A DNA stretch of 31,459 nucleotides from Thiomicrorhabdus sp965603495 (lineage in GTDB: Bacteria > Pseudomonadota > Gammaproteobacteria > Thiomicrospirales > Thiomicrospiraceae): the NCBI GenBank assembly GCA_965603495.1, contig CBFDDF010000014.1, positions 1 through 31,459 of the forward strand. Reading direction: 5' to 3'. The notes beneath the pieces are model-generated. The model was not told where the DNA came from and did no database searches. It saw only the letters and a program-made list of their open reading frames with translations. Within the stretch, counting starts at the first letter, position 1. Each line of letters opens with the position of its first letter. Shown here piece after piece: positions 25,737-31,459 of the stretch. The position numbers were made by a program, and so were the translations under genes.

Positions 25737-26129
25737 ATGTCAGACCATTTAGAAGTGACACCAGCACCGCAAGTGCAGCCTGTAAAACCAGCCGTACCTG
25801 AAATATCTACCACCATTCCTACTATTATTTATGTGTTGTACCTACTGAACTTTATTATTCCGTTCAGTGCTTTAGTCGGTGTCATTATGGCTTATATCAA
25901 TAAAGGCGGAGAAGATGACTTTCTACAATCGCATTACCAGTTCCAAATCCGTACCTTCTGGATTGGATTACTGTATGTCCTTGTCGGTGCTTTCTTGACG
26001 GTGATTGTCATTGGCTGGTTAATCATTTTCTTCTATATCGTTTGGTTGATTATCCGCTGTGCTAAAGGCTTTAAGTACCTTGGTAAACAGCAACCTATGC
26101 CAGAGCCTACTAGCTGGATGTTTGGATAA
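25737..26129 (+). CDS. DUF4870-like small membrane protein
   Basis: 130 residues. A Pro/Val-rich N-terminal tail (1-27) is followed by about three hydrophobic segments: 28-53 (IIYVLYLLNFIIPFSALVGV), then FWIGLLYVLVGAFLTVIVIG and WLIIFFYIVWLIIRCAKGF. Between the first two lies GGEDDFLQSHYQFQIRTFW; the SH-x-Q/N-F-Q pattern at this spot is characteristic of DUF4870-type membrane proteins, whose function is unknown. AAAGGATAT lies just before the ATG. The gene is monocistronic, with palindrome copy 5 upstream and a strong terminator downstream. Confidence 0.8.
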   Translation: MSDHLEVTPAPQVQPVKPAVPEISTTIPTIIYVLYLLNFIIPFSALVGVIMAYINKGGEDDFLQSHYQFQIRTFWIGLLYVLVGAFLTVIVIGWLIIFFYIVWLIIRCAKGFKYLGKQQPMPEPTSWMFG

Positions 26130-26152
26130 ATATCTGATTTATAATTGTCCAA

Positions 26153-26179
26153 AAAAAAGGCCACAATGTGGCCTTTTTT
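26153..26179. terminator. bidirectional intrinsic terminator
   Basis: GGCCAC - AAT - GTGGCC stem-loop with a run of A before and a run of T after, giving a usable T tract in both directions. It lies between the convergent DUF4870-like and hsp20 genes and probably serves both. Confidence 0.9.
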
Positions 26180-26199
26180 ATTGGAAAAACGAACGTTAT

Positions 26200-26643
26200 T
26201 TACGTCACTTTAATCTGCTTAGATTTCTTCTTTTTATCCGCGACCAGTTTTGGTAAAGTCACCTCTAAGACACCATCTTCACAGCTGGCTTTGACATTCT
26301 CACTATCCACCCCTTCAGGTAAAGTAAAACTACGTTCAAACTTACCATAGCTACTTTCTGAGCGATAATAACCTTCCTCTTTAACCTCTTTTTTAGATTT
26401 ACGCTCTCCAGAAATCGTGATTCGATTATCTTTGACTTCCACCTTGATATCTTTCTTTTGTACACCCGGTAAATCCACTTCAACATGATAGGCGTATTCC
26501 CCTTCACGCGTGTTCACTGATGGTGAGAATCCTGCTACATTGGTCTCAAAAGAAGACGATATATCTGGAAATAAATTATGGAAGCGATCTTCCATTTCTC
26601 TTAGCTCTTTAAATGCATCGACTGTATTCATTAACATACCCAT
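26200..26643 (-). CDS. hsp20: small heat-shock protein, Hsp20/alpha-crystallin family
   Basis: ATP-independent holdase chaperone, 147 residues, normal for bacterial class-A small heat-shock proteins. The N-terminal arm (about 1-40) contains FKELREMEDRFHNLFPD. The alpha-crystallin domain spans about 47-135: YHVEVDLPGVQKKDIKVEVKDN, then GYYRSESSYGKFERSFTLPEGVD, and the signature DGVLEVTLPK near 123-132. The basic tail ends QIKVT, with an I-x-V oligomerisation motif. A GGAG site precedes the ATG. Upstream lie inverted repeats and a 7-bp tandem repeat. I do not see a clear sigma-32 promoter. Confidence 0.95.
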   Translation of the reverse strand: MGMLMNTVDAFKELREMEDRFHNLFPDISSSFETNVAGFSPSVNTREGEYAYHVEVDLPGVQKKDIKVEVKDNRITISGERKSKKEVKEEGYYRSESSYGKFERSFTLPEGVDSENVKASCEDGVLEVTLPKLVADKKKKSKQIKVT

Positions 26644-26709
26644 TTTGACTCTCCATTTATGCTGTTATTTGGACAGTTGTCCGAAACTTAAATTTTGAAA
26701 AAATGACTC

Positions 26710-26727
26710 ATAACGTTTTGACGTTAT
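26710..26727. repeat. inverted repeat ATAACGT-N4-ACGTTAT
   Basis: Perfect 7-bp arms ATAACGT and ACGTTAT around TTTG, about 65-85 bp upstream of the hsp20 start. It merges into the tandem repeat beside it. It could be an operator for hsp20. Confidence 0.6.
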
Positions 26728-26758
26728 CAGTTATCAGTTATCAGTTATCAGTTATCAG
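26724..26758. repeat. tandem 7-bp repeat TTATCAG x5
   Basis: Five exact head-to-tail copies of TTATCAG (CTGATAA on the minus strand), with no errors. The purity suggests recent expansion by slippage or array-type protein binding. Confidence 0.95.
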
Positions 26759-26967
26759 TATATGCCCGAATCCGCTAAAACATCTTGTTTTAAATCAATT
26801 TTTATTAGTAAAAACAACACCCTATAACCGCCAAGTGAACACAACTAAAACTTGAGGAGCTTAAGGCCTAGCCAAAAAATAAATAAGGCGGTTTTTTTCG
26901 CCTATAACTACTTGATTTAAAAGGGTTATATTGTTCATATTTAGGACACACATTTGCCTTTAAATTA

Positions 26968-26976
26968 TGGTAAAAT
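26968..26976 (+). promoter_or_regulatory. possible extended -10 element for gyrB
   Basis: TGGTAAAAT (extended -10, TG-N-TAAAAT) lies 38-46 bp before the gyrB ATG. No good -35 box is found at 17 bp, which fits an extended -10 promoter. Confidence 0.45.
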
Positions 26977-27013
26977 CTTTGGACTAATTTTGTAATCAAA
27001 AGAAACTGAATTT

Positions 27014-29440
27014 ATGTCTGAAGAATCAAACTACGACTCCTCCTCCATCAAGGTTTTAAAAGGCCTGGATGCTGTTCGCAAACGCCCTGGTATGTATATT
27101 GGGGATACTGATGATGGATCAGGTCTTCACCACATGGTTTTCGAGGTGGTGGACAATGGTATCGATGAAGCCCTAGCCGGTCATTGTGACAAAGTTGTTG
27201 TCACAATCCATACTGATGGTTCTGTCTCGGTAACGGATAACGGCCGTGGTATTCCAGTCGGTATCCATGAAGAAGAAGGCGTTTCCGCGGCAGAAGTTAT
27301 CATGACGGTACTGCATGCCGGTGGTAAGTTTGATGATAACTCTTATAAGGTTTCTGGTGGTCTACACGGTGTTGGGGTTTCAGTTGTAAACGCCCTTTCT
27401 TCCAAGCTTGATTTGATAATCAAACGTGAAGGTCATGTCTGGAAGCAATCCTACACGCATGGTGTACCAGATGCGCCAATGGAAGCGGTAGCTGATACCG
27501 ATGAAACCGGTACGGAAATTCGCTTCTTACCGAGTACTGAAACGTTTACTCAAGTTGAATTCAGTTTTGATTACCTGCTAAAGCGTTTAAGAGAGCTCTC
27601 TTTCTTAAATTCAGGCGTGCATATTGAATTAAACGATAAACGCGATGGCCGCAGTGAAACCTTCCAGTTTGAAGGCGGAATTAAAGCGTTCGTTGACTAT
27701 ATCAATACCAACAAACCGCTGATTCATGAAAAAGCCTTCTATTTCTCTACCGTGAAAGATGACATTACGGTTGAAGTGGCTATGCAGTGGTCTGAAGCCT
27801 ATAAAGAATCTATTTTCTGTTTCACCAATAACATTCCACAGCGTGATGGCGGAACTCATATGTCTGGTTTCCGTGCGGCTTTAACGCGCTCGATGAATGC
27901 CTATGCTGAAAGCTCTGGATTGGCCAAAAAGTACAAAATAAATGTTTCCGGTGATGATGCACGTGAAGGTTTGGCTGCCGTTATTTCGGTTAAAGTGCCT
28001 GATCCTAAATTCTCTTCACAGACTAAAGACAAGCTGGTCTCATCTGAAGTGAAAACTGCGGTTGAAACCGCCATGAATGAGAAGCTTTCTGAGTTCTTAT
28101 TAGAAAATCCGAAAGATGCACAAGCGGTTTTCGCCAAGATTGTCGATGCCGCACGTGCGCGTGAAGCAGCACGTAAAGCCCGTGAGATGACACGTCGTAA
28201 AGGCGCTTTGGACATTGCCGGTCTGCCAGGTAAATTGGCCGATTGCCAAGAAAAAGATCCTGCTCTTTCTGAACTGTACCTGGTGGAGGGTGACTCTGCG
28301 GGGGGCTCGGCCAAACAGGGTCGTGATCGTCGCACGCAAGCAATTTTGCCGCTTAAAGGTAAAATCCTCAATGTTGAAAAAGCCCGTTTTGATAAGATGT
28401 TGGCTTCTGCAGAAGTCGGTACTTTAATTACCGCTTTAGGTTGCGGAATTGCCGAAGAATATAATATCGAAAAACTGCGTTACCACCGCATCATCATCAT
28501 GACCGATGCCGATGTCGATGGTTCGCACATTCGTACCTTACTATTGACCTTCTTCTATCGCCAGTACCCTGAACTCGTTGAAAAAGGCTATATCTACATC
28601 GCTCAACCGCCTTTATATAAAGTGAAAAAAGGTAAGCAAGAAACCTATCTAAAAGATGATTCAGAATTAGAGAGTTATTTGCTACAAAGTGCCATTGACG
28701 GTGCGGCCTTGTGGACTGAAGATGGCGCACCAAGCATTCAAGGTGTCGCTTTAGAAAACCTTTCTAAAGATCACTTTAAAACACAGCATGTGTTACGTCG
28801 CTTGAGTCGTCGTTATAACCCAATTTTCTTAGAGATGATGATTGATCATCCTCCTATGACGCTTGAGTTATTGAATGACCTTGATGGCTTAAATGCTTGG
28901 ATCAAAGACTTTATGCCTCAGCTCAATGCGCACGGTGAATTGCATAAAGTTGAATATCAACTGACCGCAGAACCTGCGACGGAAATGGACAGTAAAGGTA
29001 AGTTCCAAATTCGTTTACAGCAACGTGAACATGGTACTTTAAGCGCTAAAGTATTTGATGCTGAATTCTTTGAATCTAAAGATTTTGCACAAATCGCTTC
29101 TTTTGGTTTATCTATTCAAGGCTTATTAACATCTTCTGCCGCCATTCAGCGTGGTGAAAAAAGACAATCGGTTTCGACCTTTAAAGAAGCCATTGAGTGG
29201 TTATTTGGCGAAGCCAAACGTGGTCAAAATATCCAGCGTTATAAAGGTCTAGGGGAAATGAACCCAGAGCAACTATGGGAAACCACCATGAATGCTGAAG
29301 CACGTCGCCTATTACAAGTGACTATTCGTGATGCTATTACTGCAGATCAAGTCTTCACCACCTTAATGGGGGATGAGGTTGAGCCACGTCGTAACTTTAT
29401 TGAATCAAATGCGCTACAAGTTGAAAACCTAGACGTATAA
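27014..29440 (+). CDS. gyrB: DNA gyrase subunit B
   Basis: ATPase subunit of gyrase, which introduces negative supercoils together with GyrA. 808 residues, typical of the proteobacterial form with the C-terminal insert. The GHKL ATPase motifs are visible: EVVDNGIDEAL, VTDNGRGIPVG and GGLHGVGVSVVNALS. The TOPRIM domain has VEGDSAGGSAKQGRDRRTQA near 423-442, LPLKGKILNVEKAR, and MTDADVDGSHIRTL near 496-509 with the metal-binding Asp residues. The tail carries QRYKGLGEMNPEQLWETTM and ends NALQVENLDV. It starts MSEESNYDSSSIKVLKGLDA. It is separated from recF by two other genes, so it is not in the dnaA transcript. Palindrome copy 6 lies 92 bp after the stop. Confidence 0.98.
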   Translation: MSEESNYDSSSIKVLKGLDAVRKRPGMYIGDTDDGSGLHHMVFEVVDNGIDEALAGHCDKVVVTIHTDGSVSVTDNGRGIPVGIHEEEGVSAAEVIMTVLHAGGKFDDNSYKVSGGLHGVGVSVVNALSSKLDLIIKREGHVWKQSYTHGVPDAPMEAVADTDETGTEIRFLPSTETFTQVEFSFDYLLKRLRELSFLNSGVHIELNDKRDGRSETFQFEGGIKAFVDYINTNKPLIHEKAFYFSTVKDDITVEVAMQWSEAYKESIFCFTNNIPQRDGGTHMSGFRAALTRSMNAYAESSGLAKKYKINVSGDDAREGLAAVISVKVPDPKFSSQTKDKLVSSEVKTAVETAMNEKLSEFLLENPKDAQAVFAKIVDAARAREAARKAREMTRRKGALDIAGLPGKLADCQEKDPALSELYLVEGDSAGGSAKQGRDRRTQAILPLKGKILNVEKARFDKMLASAEVGTLITALGCGIAEEYNIEKLRYHRIIIMTDADVDGSHIRTLLLTFFYRQYPELVEKGYIYIAQPPLYKVKKGKQETYLKDDSELESYLLQSAIDGAALWTEDGAPSIQGVALENLSKDHFKTQHVLRRLSRRYNPIFLEMMIDHPPMTLELLNDLDGLNAWIKDFMPQLNAHGELHKVEYQLTAEPATEMDSKGKFQIRLQQREHGTLSAKVFDAEFFESKDFAQIASFGLSIQGLLTSSAAIQRGEKRQSVSTFKEAIEWLFGEAKRGQNIQRYKGLGEMNPEQLWETTMNAEARRLLQVTIRDAITADQVFTTLMGDEVEPRRNFIESNALQVENLDV

Positions 29441-29516
29441 ATCACGGTTCTCACAACAAATTTTGAATTTTGGATGGTTTTAGTTTCTAATACCGTCCAT
29501 CAAAACTTTTATTAAA

Positions 29517-29548
29517 TTTAAATTATAAAAACGACCAGGCCTGGTCGT
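29517..29548. repeat. 32-bp direct repeat, left copy
   Basis: Thirty-two bases (AT-rich TTTAAATTATAAAAAC followed by the palindrome core and GT) recur exactly at 29665-29696, 148 bp further on, both in the gyrB-prk gap. Confidence 0.9.
29533..29546. repeat. GACCAGGCCTGGTC palindrome, copy 6
   Basis: Exact core flanked by AAAAAC on the left and GTGTTTTT on the right, so the stem extends well beyond the core except for one interrupted pair. The T run on plus after gyrB makes it a good terminator candidate. Confidence 0.93.
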
Positions 29549-29664
29549 GTTTTTAATATTTTGTTAAATTTATTTAATTAAAAAAACCAAATTTTAACGT
29601 AAAGAGCTATTATTGAGCCCGAACAAAATATTTTAAAATACCTACAAAAAAAAATTTTATAAAT

Positions 29665-29696
29665 TTTAAATTATAAAAACGACCAGGCCTGGTCGT
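29665..29696. repeat. 32-bp direct repeat, right copy
   Basis: Identical to 29517-29548. It ends about 24 bp before the phosphoribulokinase ATG and lies just upstream of its ribosome-binding site. Confidence 0.9.
29681..29694. repeat. GACCAGGCCTGGTC palindrome, copy 7
   Basis: Exact core in a 26-bp perfect inverted repeat (29675-29700; outer arms AAAAAC / GTTTTT). It lies only 25 bp before the prk ATG, so it is either in the 5' leader or at the promoter. A full terminator here would silence prk from upstream promoters, which suggests insulation or regulation. Confidence 0.93.
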
Positions 29697-29719
29697 TTTT
29701 AAATTATTAGGAGACATTT

Positions 29720-30652
29720 ATGTCAGTACAACACCCTATTGTTACCGTAACGGGCTCTTCTGGAGCCGGAACATCATTTGTAAAACGTGCCGTAGAAAAA
29801 ATCTTCGACCGCGAAAACTTAAATGTTGCGATCGTTGAAGGTGATAGCTATCACAAGTACAGTCGTCCAGAAATGAAAGAAAAAGTAGCGGCTTCTAAAG
29901 AAAACGGTGGCGTTGCACTGACTCATTTCTCTGAGTACGCTAATGAATTCGGCGAACTAGAAGCTTTATTCAAAGAGTATAAAGAAACCGCTACGGGTAA
30001 ACGACGTTATTACATCCACAGTGATGATGAAGCTGCAGAGCATAACGCACGTTTAGGTACTAACTTCTCATCTGGAGAATTCACGCCTTGGGAGCCTATC
30101 CCTGAAGGAACAGACGTTCTTTTCTACGAAGGTCTACACGGCATGGTTAAGCGTATGGATCACGGTCCAGCGGAAGGTATGCATAACGTTGCACAATATG
30201 TTGATTTGGGAATCGGTGTCGCACCGTCAATCAATATCGAGTGGATGCAAAAAATCTACCGTGATACTTCTGAACGTCCATATTCAGTTCAGCAAGTTCG
30301 CGATACGATTCTTGAGCGTATGCCTGACTATATTGAAACAATCGTGCCTCAATTCCACCGTACACACATCAACTTCCACCGTGTACCGTTAATTGATACT
30401 TCTGATCCGTTTTCAACGATGTCTCCTGATGCGCCTATGGGTCCTGCACCAGAAGATTCATTAATCATCTGTCATGTTCGTCACCAGGACGTTGATATGG
30501 AAGCCGTCAAAGCTAAAATCCCAGGGGCTTTCTTACAAAGACCTGATACTTTAGTTTGTGGTGGTGAGCATATGGTAGAAGCGATGGATCTAATGATGAC
30601 GCCTATCATTCAAGCTCTAATTGCGAAAAAGCGTTCAGCAATGGCTAAATAA
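29720..30652 (+). CDS. prk: phosphoribulokinase
   Basis: Phosphorylates ribulose 5-phosphate with ATP to ribulose 1,5-bisphosphate, the RuBisCO substrate of the Calvin cycle; cytoplasmic. The P-loop GSSGAGTS is at residues 12-19, followed by VEGDSYHKYSR with the catalytic-type Asp, RRYYIHSDDEA, and LFYEGLHGM (Walker-B-like). 310 residues fits the bacterial (class I) form. AGGAGA lies 5 bp before the ATG. Non-autotrophs such as E. coli also carry a related PrkB, so autotrophy is supported but not proven by this gene alone. It is not in a cbb operon here: gyrB is upstream and an unrelated outer-membrane protein gene downstream, with terminator-like elements on both sides. Confidence 0.93.
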   Translation: MSVQHPIVTVTGSSGAGTSFVKRAVEKIFDRENLNVAIVEGDSYHKYSRPEMKEKVAASKENGGVALTHFSEYANEFGELEALFKEYKETATGKRRYYIHSDDEAAEHNARLGTNFSSGEFTPWEPIPEGTDVLFYEGLHGMVKRMDHGPAEGMHNVAQYVDLGIGVAPSINIEWMQKIYRDTSERPYSVQQVRDTILERMPDYIETIVPQFHRTHINFHRVPLIDTSDPFSTMSPDAPMGPAPEDSLIICHVRHQDVDMEAVKAKIPGAFLQRPDTLVCGGEHMVEAMDLMMTPIIQALIAKKRSAMAK

Positions 30653-30680
30653 GCCTTGTTTTAATGGATGAGCATCCAAT

Positions 30681-30708
30681 AAAAAAGCCCGCAATTGCGG
30701 GCTTTTTT
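30681..30708. terminator. bidirectional intrinsic terminator
   Basis: AAAAAAGCCCGC and GCGGGCTTTTTT pair perfectly around AATT. It lies between the convergent prk and outer-membrane protein genes and should work in both directions. Confidence 0.93.
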
Positions 30709-30760
30709 GTATCCAAAAATCACGATGTTAAATCTTAACTCTCGTGATTAAAGTCAGGTC

Positions 30761-31435
30761 TTAAAAACGGTAAGTGATACCTGCTTGTAAGATAGGTAGG
30801 AAATCATAGTCACCAACGTCATTCTGTAGCTTAGCTTCTTCATCACGTAATGCTTGTTGGAAGTTAGGGTCGTCCGTGATATTACCGCCATCATACGTTC
30901 CAGAACCATCTAAAGAAACATCTGGTGCACCCGTAAAAATCGCACCGATTTCAATTAAACCACCCCAACCCTTACTTGGGCTATGGCCCCAACCGAATGA
31001 TAAACTCGGCGCACTTTCCCAGTCCAATTGACCATTAAGTGTTAAATTAGCCCCCGTATATTCCTCATTACCCACTACAACAGTACCAGTACCAGTACCA
31101 TCTGCTTTTAAATTGAACGCATTAAACGCATAACCTCCAGAAAGAAAAAAACTATTCCCGAACGGGTGGTAATCTAATGCTAAACGGTTAATACCACCAT
31201 CGGCTTTGACATCATAATCGATATCGGTATCACTTGTCGTCTCAGTTAAGCCCATACCAGATGATAAAGCGCCACGCACCTGTAATGAATCGTTGATAGG
31301 GTAAGTCAGTTCAAGGGTCGGTCCTGAAAATAAACCATAATTAATCCCAACCCCTACATTTTCCGTTGCCTGACTAGCAAATGAAGACAATGTAGCCGTT
31401 ACGCCCAATATCGTTGAATAAAGCGTCTTGTTCAT
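30761..31435 (-). CDS. predicted outer-membrane beta-barrel protein
   Basis: 224 residues with a signal peptide (MNKTLYSTILGVTATLSSFA, cleavage likely after SQA near 23). The mature part shows alternating hydrophobic/polar strands (VGVGINYGLFSGPTLELTYP, FFLSGGYAFNAFNL, APSLSFGWGHS, GWGGLIEIGAIF) and ends ITYRF, the C-terminal aromatic signature recognised by the BAM complex. This fits a small barrel of about eight strands. A Gly/Thr microsatellite (GTGTGT, near 113-118) lies in a predicted loop, and a charged helix-like insert (FQQALRDEEAKLQND) precedes the last strand. An AGGAAGG site lies close before the ATG. The specific function is unknown. Confidence 0.8.
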   Translation of the reverse strand: MNKTLYSTILGVTATLSSFASQATENVGVGINYGLFSGPTLELTYPINDSLQVRGALSSGMGLTETTSDTDIDYDVKADGGINRLALDYHPFGNSFFLSGGYAFNAFNLKADGTGTGTVVVGNEEYTGANLTLNGQLDWESAPSLSFGWGHSPSKGWGGLIEIGAIFTGAPDVSLDGSGTYDGGNITDDPNFQQALRDEEAKLQNDVGDYDFLPILQAGITYRF

Positions 31436-31459
31436 AAAGCCTTCCTATGTAAAGTAAAG

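Larger units (their letters stand above)
26644..27013. other. divergent intergenic region hsp20 / gyrB
   Basis: A 370-bp gap with, in order, an inverted repeat GGACA-GT-TGTCC (26671-26682), a second inverted repeat at 26710-26727, five 7-bp tandem repeats (26724-26758), AT-rich DNA without open frames, and the likely gyrB promoter near 26968-26976. It must contain promoters for both genes. Confidence 0.6.

Noticed and set aside
26886..26903. AGGCG / CGCCT hairpin upstream of gyrB
   Set aside because: Only five pairs with a T-rich loop and no T tract after it; too weak for a terminator.
27062..27072. AGGCCTGG near the gyrB start
   Set aside because: Only half of the palindrome matches; ordinary coding sequence.
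8143..29694. The palindrome as a CRISPR repeat or insertion-sequence end
   Set aside because: Spacing is irregular (3-6 kb mostly), with no spacers, transposase or target duplications.
8143..29694. The palindrome as a parS site for ParB
   Set aside because: parS consensus is TGTTCCACGTGGAACA, which does not match, and no parA/parB lies in the window.

Overview
The window is a chromosomal replication-origin region of a gammaproteobacterium, most likely of the Thiomicrospira / Hydrogenovibrio / Thiomicrorhabdus group of sulfur-oxidising autotrophs. This rests on the order dnaA-dnaN-recF-gyrB on the plus strand, with rpmH-rnpA-yidC-(small gene)-mnmE running the other way, on a phosphoribulokinase gene straight after gyrB, and on the moderately AT-rich composition. 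The genus is an inference from gene content and protein style, not from a database match.

Layout. 1-3.4 kb: a Tat-exported histone-deacetylase-like amidohydrolase and a two-domain acyltransferase resembling the ornithine-lipid synthase OlsF, both on plus. 3.6-13 kb, all minus: two RND efflux systems, each an adaptor gene overlapping its pump gene by 4 bp; the second is followed by yigZ, coupled by a 1-bp overlap. No TolC-type outer-membrane gene is present. 13.2-17.4 kb, minus: rpmH, rnpA, yidC, an unrecognised 108-aa gene and mnmE, with no yidD. 17.7-20.6 kb: four genes between rpmH and dnaA, namely a metallo-beta-lactamase-fold hydrolase overlapping a small membrane-protein gene, a YqaA-type membrane protein on minus, and a TauE/SafE permease. 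20.64-20.95 kb: three DnaA boxes and an AT-rich tract, the likely oriC and/or dnaA control region. 20.95-29.4 kb: dnaA, dnaN, a FieF-like metal exporter, recF, a DUF4870-like membrane protein, an Hsp20 chaperone (minus) and gyrB. 29.7-31.4 kb: phosphoribulokinase and an outer-membrane beta-barrel protein (minus).

The most striking unexplained signal is a 14-bp perfect palindrome, GACCAGGCCTGGTC. It occurs seven times exactly, plus one single-mismatch copy, between 8.1 and 29.7 kb on both sides of the origin. Most copies sit just after stop codons. Several have flanks that extend the symmetry with different sequence in each copy (24-26 bp perfect inverted repeats at three sites), while the 14-bp core never changes. 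Symmetric but variable flanks point to a hairpin, perhaps a terminator. An invariant core, including the would-be loop, points in addition to sequence-specific recognition, for example by a chromosome-organising protein of the Noc/SlmA/MatP kind. One exact copy lies inside yidC.

Other points: the dnaA gene appears to start with TTG, a 7-bp tandem repeat and an inverted repeat lie between hsp20 and gyrB, and a 32-bp direct repeat containing the palindrome is duplicated upstream of the phosphoribulokinase gene.
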